Source: Bryobacterales bacterium
GTDB lineage: Bacteria; Acidobacteriota; Terriglobia; Bryobacterales; Bryobacteraceae
Direction of reading: 5' to 3'
NCBI GenBank assembly: GCA_026954325.1
Contig: JAIXKK010000030.1
Coordinates: 1-64,000 of the forward strand
DNA length: 64,000 nt
Position 1 is the stretch's first letter; the number at the start of each line of letters is the position of its first letter. The translations under genes were made by a program, and so were the position numbers. The notes below the pieces were generated by a model. That model had not been told where the DNA came from and ran no database searches. It saw only the letters and a program-made list of their open reading frames with translations. Of this stretch, positions 18,592-27,700 are shown one piece after another.

Positions 18592-19629
18592 ATGTCCTAC
18601 CAGTTTCGCGTCGGGATTACACCCGATTTCTACACAGACGCCAAGGGACGGTTCGAGGCGCCCTTGGAACAGAAACTCGGCCCCGTGAAGGGGGTCGAAG
18701 TGGCGGCGATGCCGCCGCAGCCTGATAGAACGGTAACGGCGGCGGCGGCGGATGAGTTTGACGCCATTTTCGCCTTGGGGATCAACTTCTCCCGCGCGAG
18801 CGTGGAAGGCGTGAAGCGCCTGGCCCTCATCGCGCGGTGGGGAGTGGGCTACGACATGATCGACATACCAGCCATCACGGAGGCCGATGTGCTGCTGGCG
18901 ATCACACCCCAAGCCGTGCGCCGCCCGGTGGCGGAGGCGATCCTCGCCTACATCTTCATGCTCTCGAAGAACGTCATGGAGCAGGACCGCACGGTGCGGG
19001 AGGGGAAATGGCGGGGCAGCCTGAGCCGGCTGGGGATTTGTCTTCCCGGCAGGACGCTGGGTTCGCTCGGTTGCGGGAATATTGCGCGGGAGTTGTTCCG
19101 TCTGGCGGGCGGGTTGGGGTTCGGCCGTCTGATCGCGCACGATCCTTACGCCGACGCCGCAGCGGCAGCGAAGCTCGGGGTGGAACTGGTCACCATGGAG
19201 GAACTGTTTCGCCAGAGTGATTACCTGGCCGTGAACTGTCTGCTCAACGAGCAGACTCGAGGACTTGTGGGCGCGGAGCACCTGCGCATGATGAAGCCTT
19301 CGGCTTTTTTCATCAACACCGCGCGCGGGCCGGTTGTGCGGCAGCCGGACCTGGTTCAGGCGCTACGGGAGAAATGGATTGCCGGAGCCGGAATCGACGT
19401 GTTCGAGAAAGAGCCTCCCGAGGCCGGCGAGCCGCTGCTCGAATTGGACAATGTCATCCTCGCGCCGCATGCGCTTGCCTGGACCGAGGAGATCGCCCGG
19501 GACAACGGACTCGAGGCGTGCGATAACATACTCGCTTTGGCGCGCGGGGAGATTCCACACGGGGCCGTCAACCGCGAGGTGCTGAAGCGGCCCGGATTTC
19601 AGAGAAAGCTAGAAAGGTACCGCCAGTGA
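18592..19629 (+). CDS. D-2-hydroxyacid dehydrogenase
   Basis: A 345-residue NAD-dependent dehydrogenase of the D-2-hydroxyacid family (phosphoglycerate, glyoxylate and hydroxypyruvate reductases). The nucleotide fold shows GSLGCGNIARELF near residue 155. The catalytic residues are seen as the Arg in INTARGPVV, the Glu in FEKEPPEAG and the His in ILAPHALAWT. It reduces a 2-keto acid or oxidises a 2-hydroxyacid in the cytoplasm; the exact substrate is open. It starts 6 bases after the chimeric gene and its last bases overlap the aldolase start (GTGA, 19626-19629), so it is in an operon with the aldolase and likely handles its product or precursor in sugar-acid breakdown. Confidence 0.85.
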   Translation: MSYQFRVGITPDFYTDAKGRFEAPLEQKLGPVKGVEVAAMPPQPDRTVTAAAADEFDAIFALGINFSRASVEGVKRLALIARWGVGYDMIDIPAITEADVLLAITPQAVRRPVAEAILAYIFMLSKNVMEQDRTVREGKWRGSLSRLGICLPGRTLGSLGCGNIARELFRLAGGLGFGRLIAHDPYADAAAAAKLGVELVTMEELFRQSDYLAVNCLLNEQTRGLVGAEHLRMMKPSAFFINTARGPVVRQPDLVQALREKWIAGAGIDVFEKEPPEAGEPLLELDNVILAPHALAWTEEIARDNGLEACDNILALARGEIPHGAVNREVLKRPGFQRKLERYRQ

Positions 19630-20408
19630 AAGACAATCGTTTCCAGAAGGTGCTCCGCGAGGGGCGCGTCCCTGTGGGACACATGATCATGGAGTTCGGC
19701 ACGCGGGGGCTTGCGATGATGCTGAAAGCCGCAGATGTCGACTTTGTCCTCTACGACATGGAGCATTCGGGTTTCGATACCTGCCAGGTGGCCGATCTGG
19801 TTGCCTGGCTGAAGGCCACCGACATTGCGCCGTTCGTGCGCGTGCCGCAGCCTCTTTATCACTTCATCGCAAGAACCATGGACGCGGGCGCGCTCGGCAT
19901 CATGGCGGCCAATGTAGAATCCGCCGAGGAGGCCAGGCGGATTGTGAACGCGGTGAAGTATGCGCCGCTCGGCAGGCGGGGCCTCGGGCTGGGTACGGCG
20001 CACAATGATTACGTGGCGCCGGACACCGCCGGGTATCTGAAGCATGCCAACGAGAACACCACGGTGATCTGCCAGATCGAATCGCCATTGGGCGTGGACA
20101 ACTGCGAGGCCATCGCGGCGACGGAAGGCGTGGATGTGCTGTGGGTAGGCCACTTCGATCTTTCGTCCTCGATGGGGATTCCCGCCGAGTTTCACAACCC
20201 GCGCTTTCTCGATGCCCTGAAGCGAGTTGTCGCGGCAACCAGGGCCCACGGAAAGACCGCCGGCATTCAGCCCGGGAGCGAGCAGCAGGCGGAGGAGTGG
20301 CTCGAGCTGGGGTTTAACGTCATCAGTTGGAAAACAGATATCGGCGTCTACCGCGGAGCGCTCGAGAAAGAGATCCGCTGGCTGCGGGAGCGGGTGCAGG
20401 CAAAGTAG
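19626..20408 (+). CDS. HpcH/HpaI family 2-keto-3-deoxy acid aldolase
   Basis: A 260-residue class II aldolase of the HpcH/HpaI type, which splits 2-keto-3-deoxy or 2,4-dihydroxy acids to pyruvate and an aldehyde using a divalent metal. Family features are DFVLYDMEHSGFDTCQ near residue 38, ICQIESPLGVDN (metal-binding Glu) near 155 and VLWVGHFDLSSSMGIP (metal-binding Asp) near 180. The start is GTG at 19626, overlapping the upstream dehydrogenase stop, which shows translational coupling. In the context of a glycosidase, TonB receptor and hydroxyacid dehydrogenase, it probably completes breakdown of an imported sugar acid, such as a deoxy-rhamnonate-like compound; that is inference. Confidence 0.85.
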   Translation: MKDNRFQKVLREGRVPVGHMIMEFGTRGLAMMLKAADVDFVLYDMEHSGFDTCQVADLVAWLKATDIAPFVRVPQPLYHFIARTMDAGALGIMAANVESAEEARRIVNAVKYAPLGRRGLGLGTAHNDYVAPDTAGYLKHANENTTVICQIESPLGVDNCEAIAATEGVDVLWVGHFDLSSSMGIPAEFHNPRFLDALKRVVAATRAHGKTAGIQPGSEQQAEEWLELGFNVISWKTDIGVYRGALEKEIRWLRERVQAK

Positions 20409-20549
20409 AGACTCGCACTTCCCGGACGGACACTCGGCTCGGCCATAGCAGCCACCAGCACCGAAGCAACAGGTACGCAATAAATGCGTGCCTGATTTCC
20501 CTTGCACCCTTCACGAATTCGCCGCAAACTGGGGCCAGAGGACAATCGT

Positions 20550-21362
20550 ATGCCTACTTTTCGCTTGGTGTTCGGATGTCTTGCTCTTTCATTTGCCCTA
20601 CTTGTTAGTTCGGATGGCAAAGACGAACAGAAGATCAAACAAACGCCAATAATCAGCACTCCCGTGGAATCGGGTGTGAACATGTATTCCGTTTACTGCG
20701 CTTCCTGCCATGGACAGGATGGAAAAGGGATGGGCCCGGCGGCGGGCGCCATGACGAGACCACCGGCGGACCTGACGAAACTGGCCGCGAAGAATAACGG
20801 CCAATTCCCCGCATTCTCACTGATGAATACTCTGGGCGTGATGCCGGGCGGCACGCAGGCTCACGGGAGCCAGGACATGCCGGTTTGGGGGAATATATTC
20901 CGGGATAGCGGACAAGGCGCCGTTGCGGTGCAACTCCGCATCTACAACCTCACTCGCCATATCGAATCCATACAGGACCCGCCGCTCGTGGTGGGGAAGG
21001 TGAAGGTGGAGAAACCGCAACCTGTCTATGCCCACCAAATCAACCCAGCGTCGGGCGCCGCCATGTACCGGGCCTACTGCGCATCGTGCCATGGAGCGAA
21101 CGGGAGCGGTAAGGGACCGGTGGCGTCGACGCTCAAACACGGCGCCGCGGATATCACGCTGCTGGCAAGGAACAATGGCGGGAGGTTTCCGAGTGAACAG
21201 GTGGAGCAGATCCTCGGGATGAATCCCGGAGCAGAGGCCCATGGTTCGAAAGAAATGCCGGTTTGGGGCAATGTATTCCGAGCCGAACGCGAGCCGCGAA
21301 CGACCGTGTTGCAGCGCATCAGCAACCTCACGAACTATCTGAAATCGCTGCAAGTTCGGTAA
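20550..21362 (+). CDS. diheme cytochrome c
   Basis: A 270-residue exported protein with a signal peptide and two tandem class I cytochrome c domains. Heme-binding CASCH motifs lie at residues 50 and 177, and each is followed about 60-70 residues later by the axial methionine region (SQDMPVWGNIF and SKEMPVWGNVF). The two halves are clearly related, pointing to an internal duplication. The ATG at 20550 is preferred because AGAGGA precedes it; an upstream ATG at 20502 would add 16 charged residues before the signal peptide. It probably carries electrons in the periplasm. It stands 141 bases after the aldolase operon and has no obvious oxidase partner in the window. Confidence 0.85.
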   Translation: MPTFRLVFGCLALSFALLVSSDGKDEQKIKQTPIISTPVESGVNMYSVYCASCHGQDGKGMGPAAGAMTRPPADLTKLAAKNNGQFPAFSLMNTLGVMPGGTQAHGSQDMPVWGNIFRDSGQGAVAVQLRIYNLTRHIESIQDPPLVVGKVKVEKPQPVYAHQINPASGAAMYRAYCASCHGANGSGKGPVASTLKHGAADITLLARNNGGRFPSEQVEQILGMNPGAEAHGSKEMPVWGNVFRAEREPRTTVLQRISNLTNYLKSLQVR

Positions 21363-21399
21363 CCATCCGAGAAATGCGCAGACATCTCCGTGGCGCGCG

Positions 21400-21640
21400 C
21401 CAACCGGGCGCGCCTGAGCGGTCGTAGTGCCGAGGTTTGCCGCAATGCCGGCGTCAAAGCGGAGGCGCGCCGGTTCAAGGGCTTCACGCGACGCGGCGGC
21501 CGTCCGCGCGGCGGAACGGAGCGCTTCGAGGGTGGCCGCCGCATCGAGACTCCGCTTGCCGAACCTCCCGGCCGATCTGCGACTCGATGTTGCGCCGCTG
21601 TCTCCGCGCCAGTTCATCACGGACTTCCTTCCGCCTTCTC
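21400..21640 (-). pseudogene. remnant of a TolC-type outer-membrane efflux protein
   Basis: The 375-base gap after the cytochrome gene holds, on the minus strand, two adjacent reading frames that together resemble the coiled-coil part of TolC-family proteins. One frame reads RNIESQIGREVRQAESR and the next continues as TLEALRSAARTAAAS then ARLRFDAGIAANLGTTTAQ. This is the typical helix pair and AGIATN-like turn of outer-membrane efflux proteins. Both ends are missing and the frame is broken, so this is a fragment of about 80 codons of an original 400-500. No pump genes adjoin it. The identification rests on pattern recognition only. Confidence 0.45.
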
Positions 21641-21645
21641 TACGC

Positions 21646-21671
21646 CTTCTCTATACGGCTTCTCTATACGG
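21646..21671. repeat. 13-base tandem repeat, two copies
   Basis: CTTCTCTATACGG occurs twice head to tail and is flanked by the degenerate units CTTCTCTACGC and CTTCTCTCTCC. It is a simple pyrimidine-rich tandem repeat just downstream of the efflux-protein remnant and about 65 bases before the next gene. Replication slippage is the likely origin. Confidence 0.7.
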
Positions 21672-21737
21672 CTTCTCTCTCCTCTATTGCTTCTCCGGCA
21701 TTTAGTGAGCTAGAATCCCCCAGTCTGCCTGGAAACC

Positions 21738-22259
21738 ATGTCATACGAAATGCATCGAATCTTCTGCGCCACCCCATTTGAACTCGAGGAAGAGCGCCTG
21801 GCCTTTCATGCCGCGGTAAGCCGCTTCAATGAGAGCGAGGCGATGCCGAGGAACCTGCTGTTCATCCCGGTGACGCTGCCGCCGAATCTGGCGGACAAGC
21901 GGGCCTATCACAACGTGCTGCTCGAGAACATCCGCGACGCGCGTTACTTCGTCCAGTTGCTGGAAGACTCGTGGGGGCCGCCAGGAAGGAATTTCGAACG
22001 GGACTACGCCATGGCGCGCCAGTATGTGGAAGGCGGGGCGCATAAGATCCGGGAAATAGCTCTGATTTTCAAGAAGCCACTCCTGCCGCACCGCGTGGAG
22101 CAGGAGATTGTCGAGTTGAAAAAACAGGCGAAAGCGGAGGGCTCGCTGGTGGAATTCGCCGGCGTGGAGGAATTTCAGGAGATACTCACCCGGCTGATGG
22201 CGCGCTGGATGGAGGCTCTGCCGCTCGCTCAATCAGCCGAAGCGAGGCATTCGAGGTAG
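21738..22259 (+). CDS. hypothetical protein, possible DUF4062/TIR-like fold
   Basis: A 173-residue soluble protein without signal peptide or membrane segment. The N-terminus MHRIFCATPFELEEERLAFH, the internal LLENIRDARYFVQLLEDSWGP and the alternating strand/helix layout recall DUF4062 or TIR/nucleotide-binding-like domains, which often begin by addressing an effector or substrate at the C-end of strand one. This is a weak similarity. Charged residues dominate the C-terminal helix. Its last 31 bases overlap the convergent acetyltransferase gene. Nothing else suggests a role. Confidence 0.65.
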   Translation: MSYEMHRIFCATPFELEEERLAFHAAVSRFNESEAMPRNLLFIPVTLPPNLADKRAYHNVLLENIRDARYFVQLLEDSWGPPGRNFERDYAMARQYVEGGAHKIREIALIFKKPLLPHRVEQEIVELKKQAKAEGSLVEFAGVEEFQEILTRLMARWMEALPLAQSAEARHSR

Positions 22260-22705
22260 AAGTAGAAAGGGTCCTCGCTCTTGAGCCGGAAGCCGAGGCG
22301 CTGATGCCAGCGCAGCGAACCCGCGTTGGCCTTGAGGACGGAAGACGTCACGGGCTTTCCGCAAGCTTTGGCCTCGGCGATGATCCGGGAGGCGATTGCC
22401 GCTCCCACGCCGCGGTTTCGAGCCTCCGGCAGTAATCCCACATCGAGGATGCGAGTTTCGCAGTCTGTCCGCGCTACCCAGATGCGGCCTGCTTTCTTGC
22501 CGTCCACTTCAATGATCTCGTGCCGGGATTCGGGATACCGGGCGCGGTAGTCAGAGGTTTGGAGTTGAAATTGCATCCCGATCAACTGCCGTTTTTGTTC
22601 CTCGCCGACAGGCAGCATTTCATATTCAGGATGGGAGACACGGAAGACGGTGAGTAGAAAATCGCCGTCTTCCGGCGTCACGGAGCGCAGGGCAAACGCG
22701 GGCAT
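22229..22705 (-). CDS. GNAT-family N-acetyltransferase
   Basis: A 158-residue acetyltransferase of the GNAT superfamily, which moves an acetyl group from acetyl-CoA to an amine. The acetyl-CoA binding motif A is visible as LDVGLLPEARNRGVGAAIAS (Arg/Gln-x-x-Gly-x-Gly/Ala type) near residue 88. The C-terminal strand (LGFRLKSEDPFYFYLE) matches motif B. It lies 13 bases upstream of the first minus-strand tail-collar gene in map order but downstream in transcription. Since all are on the minus strand it may be the last gene of that operon. The acceptor substrate is unknown. Confidence 0.85.
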   Translation of the reverse strand: MPAFALRSVTPEDGDFLLTVFRVSHPEYEMLPVGEEQKRQLIGMQFQLQTSDYRARYPESRHEIIEVDGKKAGRIWVARTDCETRILDVGLLPEARNRGVGAAIASRIIAEAKACGKPVTSSVLKANAGSLRWHQRLGFRLKSEDPFYFYLECLASAD

Positions 22706-22718
22706 CGCAGGCGGGCCG

Positions 22719-23240
22719 CTACGACCTTGAGGGGAACACGCCCTGGAGGGCGATGATCCAGTTCATCGTCAGGTAGGGCATCAGGTTGTTGTGGGGCGCG
22801 CTGCCGCCGGCCACCGAAACCGCCTGCGCATTGAGGGCCGAATTGACCGGGCTGTTGGCGGGGGCGTAGTCCGCCACCCCATCCGCGAGAAAATTCCCGA
22901 TGGGGCTGGTGGCCGTAACCGTGCCTCGTCCCCCCATCGACTCGGCCATGTGCGTATGGGCCGGGATCTCCGAGGTGAGCAGGCTGACCGAGTCTGTCCC
23001 TCCCGTTTGACCGAGGTCGTATACGCTGAGCCCGGGGCCTTGTCCGGATCCGATAGGAATCATGCCCTGAAGATCCGGCAGCGCAAATGTGCTCTTCCCG
23101 TCACCGCCGTAAGTGGTGCCGAGCAGGGAAAAAAGCGCTGTGTTCTGAGAGATGGGCATGATCTGGCCCGCGCAAAAGGCCCAACCCCTGGGAGCGAAGT
23201 TGTAAGGGACGAGAAGCAGTTGACCGAGAAATGGATTCAT
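22719..23240 (-). CDS. phage tail collar domain protein (third of three)
   Basis: A 173-residue protein with the tail-collar fold (microcystin-dependent-protein type). Typical features are the N-terminal MNPFLGQLLLVPYNFAPRGW, the block WAFCAGQIMPISQNTALFSL, then GTTYGGDGKSTFALPDLQGM and the metal-binding-like PAHTHMAES. Such proteins occur as phage fibre tips and as free-standing bacterial genes of unknown use; several are thought to be exported or part of injection-type particles. No sheath, tube or baseplate genes occur here. The start has AAGGAGA seven bases upstream. It is the last collar gene of a three-gene run, separated from the second by 11 bases. Confidence 0.8.
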   Translation of the reverse strand: MNPFLGQLLLVPYNFAPRGWAFCAGQIMPISQNTALFSLLGTTYGGDGKSTFALPDLQGMIPIGSGQGPGLSVYDLGQTGGTDSVSLLTSEIPAHTHMAESMGGRGTVTATSPIGNFLADGVADYAPANSPVNSALNAQAVSVAGGSAPHNNLMPYLTMNWIIALQGVFPSRS

Positions 23241-23251
23241 GAGAATTCTCC

Positions 23252-23743
23252 TTAGTTCTGGCTCGGGAAGATGCCTTGCAGCGCGATGACCCAGGTGAGC
23301 GCCATGCTGGGGGAACGGTTTTCGTGAGGCTGGCCGCCGCCCGCGGAGGTGAGTTCCGCCGAGTTCATGCCGCCGCTGGGAGAGCCTGTAGAGTAAATGG
23401 CGGCTCCGGCAAGGATGTTTCCGGCGCCTGCGGGCTGGTTACCGGCAGTGGAGGTGGCCTTCCAGGAGTGGGTGTGGGCAGGCACTTCCGTGATAGTAAC
23501 CGTATGGGCTTCTTCACCGCCCCTCTCGCCGAGAACATGGCCGCTGCCTGCCCCCATGGCGGAGCGTCCGCGAAGGTCAGGGAGGGCAAACGTCGTGCGG
23601 CCATCGCCGCCAAACGTGACGCCGAGCAGAGAGAACAGCGCCTGGTTCTGGTTGATGGGCAGAAGCTGGCCGGCGCAGACCACCCAACCTTTCGGGGCGA
23701 AATTGAATGATACGCACATCAGCGATCCGAGAAATGGGTCCAT
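23252..23743 (-). CDS. phage tail collar domain protein (second of three)
   Basis: A 163-residue paralogue of its two neighbours, with MDPFLGSLMCVSFNFAPKGW, the cysteine-glycine-glutamine block VVCAGQLLPINQNQALFSLL, the GVTFGGDGRTTFALPDLRGR core and PAHTHSWKA near residue 93. It is slightly shorter than the others because the loop before the HTH motif is reduced (GGEEAHTVTITEV). A strong AAGGAGA site precedes the ATG. The middle position and close spacing (11 and 42 bases to its neighbours) suggest a single operon and perhaps hetero-oligomers, which is inference. Confidence 0.8.
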   Translation of the reverse strand: MDPFLGSLMCVSFNFAPKGWVVCAGQLLPINQNQALFSLLGVTFGGDGRTTFALPDLRGRSAMGAGSGHVLGERGGEEAHTVTITEVPAHTHSWKATSTAGNQPAGAGNILAGAAIYSTGSPSGGMNSAELTSAGGGQPHENRSPSMALTWVIALQGIFPSQN

Positions 23744-23785
23744 GGAATTTTTTTCTCCTTAAAAGATCTCAGCAGGTCTGGCGGC

Positions 23786-24304
23786 TTAGCTTTGGGTTGG
23801 GAAGATTCCGAAGAGGGAGATAATCCAATTCAGAGCGAGATAGGGCTGAAGGTTATCGTGCGGCTGGCTGCCGCCAACCGCGGAGAGGCTGCCAGGCGCG
23901 AGATTGCCGGCGGTTCCCGCGCTGGCGTACGCCTGCGCGCCCGAAGTGGCGGCAAGGATGGCGCCATTGGGCAGGCTGCTGTTGTTGACGCCGCCGCTCG
24001 CAACGACGACGTGCGTGTGGGTAGGAATCTGGCTGCTGGTGAGCGTTACCTGCTCGACGCCTTGGGTTTGACCAAGGACGTAGTTGCCGGCGCCGGCTCC
24101 CTGACCGGTTCCGATGGCGGTGCGCCCCTGGAGATCCGGAAGGGCGAATGATGACTGCCCGTCCCCCCCGAAGGTAGTGCCGATGAGTTGAAAAAGAGTT
24201 TCATTCTCCGAGATGGGGAGCAGTTGTCCCTGGCAGAACATCCACCCGGCGGGGGCGAAGTTGTAAGGGACCAGTAGAAGTTGGCCGACATAAGGTTGCG
24301 ACAT
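23786..24304 (-). CDS. phage tail collar domain protein (first of three)
   Basis: A 172-residue tail-collar paralogue and the first gene of the minus-strand run. It shows MSQPYVGQLLLVPYNFAP, WMFCQGQLLPISENETLFQL, GTTFGGDGQSSFALPDLQGR and PTHTHVVVA. The GAGGAGG ribosome site directly upstream is the strongest of the three. The three genes share the same order of blocks and lengths of 163-173 residues, which points to tandem duplication. They diverge from a huge secreted repeat protein across a 421-base gap, so a shared extracellular role is conceivable but not shown. Confidence 0.8.
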   Translation of the reverse strand: MSQPYVGQLLLVPYNFAPAGWMFCQGQLLPISENETLFQLIGTTFGGDGQSSFALPDLQGRTAIGTGQGAGAGNYVLGQTQGVEQVTLTSSQIPTHTHVVVASGGVNNSSLPNGAILAATSGAQAYASAGTAGNLAPGSLSAVGGSQPHDNLQPYLALNWIISLFGIFPTQS

Positions 24305-24725
24305 GTTCCTCCTCGAACGCCCGCGCCAACGGGCGCCTGCCGAAACCAGGAGAAACGAGAATCCAGCGTCCGGCTAAGCTCCGAAGCGAGCGGGTTCATT
24401 GATCAATGCGCATTGGAATTCGTGTGCGCCCAGAGCACCGCATGAGGTAAAGCCCAGTTCCTCCGGGTGGTACAGATGAACGTTACTACACTCTCCCCGA
24501 ACATGCAATAGAAAACAGCCTCGATCCGGGGAAAATTTTGGGAAGGGGAATCCGGTAATAGCCTGTCAAAGCGGCAAAAGCAGACAGAATTCGGTAATAG
24601 ACGAAAAAAACCACGAAAGTGATGGATTGATGGATGGATCCGTGATAAACTTCCAAACTAACTGGGTTTGCCGATTTCGCCCTCTCAAGGGCGCGGAAAT
24701 TGGCTTTGCGGGCCGGAGGAGGGGT
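24305..24725. other. 421-base divergent intergenic region
   Basis: The gap between the tail-collar operon (minus) and the giant surface protein (plus). It holds a near-repeat CCGGTAATAG and TCGGTAATAG about 40 bases apart (near 24553 and 24592) in an A-rich part, which may be a regulatory site of the surface gene. The reading frame of the large gene is open upstream to 24627 but lacks a signal peptide there. No gene or RNA is recognised. Confidence 0.4.
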
Positions 24726-27700
24726 ATGGCGTACCGAGCATCAACCAGGGCATTCGCTGGACTCATCTTGGCAGCGGGTGTTTGCGCGGCGCAAACCACG
24801 TTCAACTCGAGTGGGACGATCACGGTGAGCAGCGCTTTGCAGGGTAATCCGTATCCCACCTCGCCCATCGGATCGTGCGCCAACGGCGCCTGCATCCCCG
24901 TCAGCGGCCTGGTGGGGTCCATCACGGATGTGAAGCTCACCTTCAACAACTTCAACGTGGCGAACGCATTCAACATGGGGATCCTGCTGCAAGCCCCGAA
25001 CGGCGCGGCACTCGATGTGATGTCGAATGCGTGTCACGCATCGGGATCCACGACTTTCCGGCTGACGGATTCGGGAACCGTGAACGGCCATGCCGCCTCG
25101 AACATCAGCCCTTGCTTCGGCACCGGAGACTGGCTGGCGACTACAAACCACTTCAGCGGGTTCACCCCGGACAACTTTCCATCTCCCGGCCCGGGAACGA
25201 CGGGCTATACGCGGGCCGACCCGGATAGCAATGGCGATGGAACCATTGGGACGACGGGCAAGTTCGCGAACGTGTTTAACGGGCTGACCGGGGCGAGTAT
25301 AAACGGCGTCTGGCGGTTGTATGTCACCAATCAGGCCCAGGCCGGCGCGACAACCGGGACCATCGGAAGCTGGTCACTCACCATCACGACAACCGGCGCG
25401 GGTTTCTCCACCACGACCACTCTCTCCACACCCTCACCCAATCCCTCTTTCACATCCGGCGCGAACAGTTCGGTAACGCTCAGCGCGACAGTCACCTCCG
25501 GAGGGGGCACGGTCAACAACGGATCCGTAACCTTTCACGACAACACCGACGGCGCCGACATCGGAACCGCCGCGGTGAACGCCGGCGGGGTGGCCGCTAC
25601 GACGCATACATTTACCAACGAAGGCGCGCATGTGCTGGTGGCCACCTACACGGGCGGCACAGGCTTTGCCGCGAGCGCCGCTTCGAATACCGTGACGCAG
25701 CAGGTGATCAAGACCACCACTTCCCAATCCGGAGCGCCGCCGGGAACTGTCGGATTCTGCAACACAGGCGGGATTACTCTGCCGACGGCCGGCGCGCTAC
25801 TTGGGCAAGGGCCGGGCAAGCCGTATCCGTCCGGCGTTGTCGTGAGCGGCGTGAACGGCATTATTCAGGAAGTCAAGGTTTACATCAACGGGTATACATC
25901 GACCAATCCCAACGTCAACGCGCTGATGCTGGTGGGGCCGAACGGCAAGACGCTGGAGTTCATGTCGTATACCGGCGGCGCCACGGGGATCAACAACCTG
26001 AACCTGATTTGGGACGATCTGGCCGCTTCGCAGGCGCTTCCGCAGACGGTTTCTTTCGTAAGCGGGTCGTATAAACCGACGTCGGCGATCGTGAATGGAA
26101 CCAGCACATACTGCCAGTCAGCGGTGTGCAATGGGATCACCGTGTCGGAGCCGGCCCCGCTGGTGTTTGAGATGGCGGGTCCGGCCGGCGATCCGGCGCG
26201 CACGCTGCTCAGCCAGTTTGCGGGCGCGGGCGCCAACGGAACCTGGAAGCTGTTCGCTCAACAGCGGGGCAATCCCGATACGGCGGCCATCAATAACTGG
26301 TGCATCAATTTCACGATGACGAATGGAACGGCCACCACCACCAGCGTCGCAGCCACCCCGAATCCGGCAACCACCGGAAGCCCCGCCGCCTTCACCGCGA
26401 CAGTCACAAATACCGCCGGCCCGGGCTCGCTCATCAACGAGGGCAGCGTGACGTTCAGCGACAGCGTCACCGGAAACAATCTGGGAACCAGTTCCGTGGC
26501 GAACGGCCAGGCGACGTTGAACAACATTACGAATCTTTCCGAAGGCAACCATACCATCACCGCCTCCTATACGGGCACGGCGAACTTCGGGTTCAGTTCC
26601 GGCTCAGTGAACCTGCGCCTGAACAATCCGATTGTGGCCAGTTTTCCCACGGGGTCCTATAAGTATTGCAACCAGGCGTCGCCGATCGCGATTCCCGGCA
26701 ACAATCACGTTTCCGGCCCGGCGTATCCCTATCCCTCGAACATCGGCGTAACACACCTGCCGGGCACTATCAAGACGGTGGAAGTGGATTTCAACAGTTA
26801 CAACAACCTGAACCCGCAGGGGGTTCAGTCTCTGTTGGTGGGCCCGTGCCAGACGGCGGGCTGCGCGCCCACGGCGGCCGACACGCTGGATTTCTTTTCC
26901 AATCCGCAAAGCGCTGTGAGCACGGGAACCATCAACCTGGCGTTCCTCGACGCGGCGGCGAACACGATTCCAAATTCGAGTTCGCTCGATGTGATTACAG
27001 GCGGGCAGTACAAACCATTCAGCCGCGTGAATACGAACACTTACGCGTCGCCGGCGCCGGCCGGGCTTTATCAGTACGCCGCTCCCGCCGGCAACCTGAC
27101 GCCTCCGGCGTGGACATTCAACGGCGCAACCACCGGCGTCTATCAGAACCGCATCGGCAACGGGCCATGGTCGCTCTATCTCAGCCAGAATGTGGCCTCG
27201 GCGAATGACGCGAGCGTCGGAAACTGGTGCCTGAACTTCACCATCAACCCGCCGGTGCTGGCCATCACCAAGTCGCACAGCGGCAGTTTCCGGCAGGGCG
27301 ACACCGGCAAAACCTACACGATTCATGTGACGAACAACGGTCCTGGGCCCACCGGCGGGACGACGACCGTGGTGGACGATCTCGCGAGCGCTCCCGGCTT
27401 GACCATCACCAACATGGCCGGAACGAACTGGACTTGCACCACGGCCACCAGGACGTGTACCTCGACGCTCGATATCGACGCCGGCAACAGCTTCCCTGAT
27501 ATCACCGTGACGGTGAACGTCGCCGGCAACGCGACGGCGGGAACCAACTCGCAGACCAACACGGCGAATGTCTCCGGCGGCGGCTCCGCGGGAACGGCGA
27601 CAGCCACGGATCCCACCACGATCATTCCGGCGCCGGATTTGAGCATCTCGAAGTCCCACACGGGCAACTTCACTCAGGGCCAGACAGGCGTCTACAACAT

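Noticed and set aside
17389..19281. 630-codon minus-strand open frame
   Set aside because: Complement of the chimeric gene and hydroxyacid dehydrogenase, both with clear family motifs on the plus strand; high GC creates long shadows.
26604..27659. 351-codon minus-strand frame in the giant gene
   Set aside because: Arg-rich shadow of repeat DNA with no start site.
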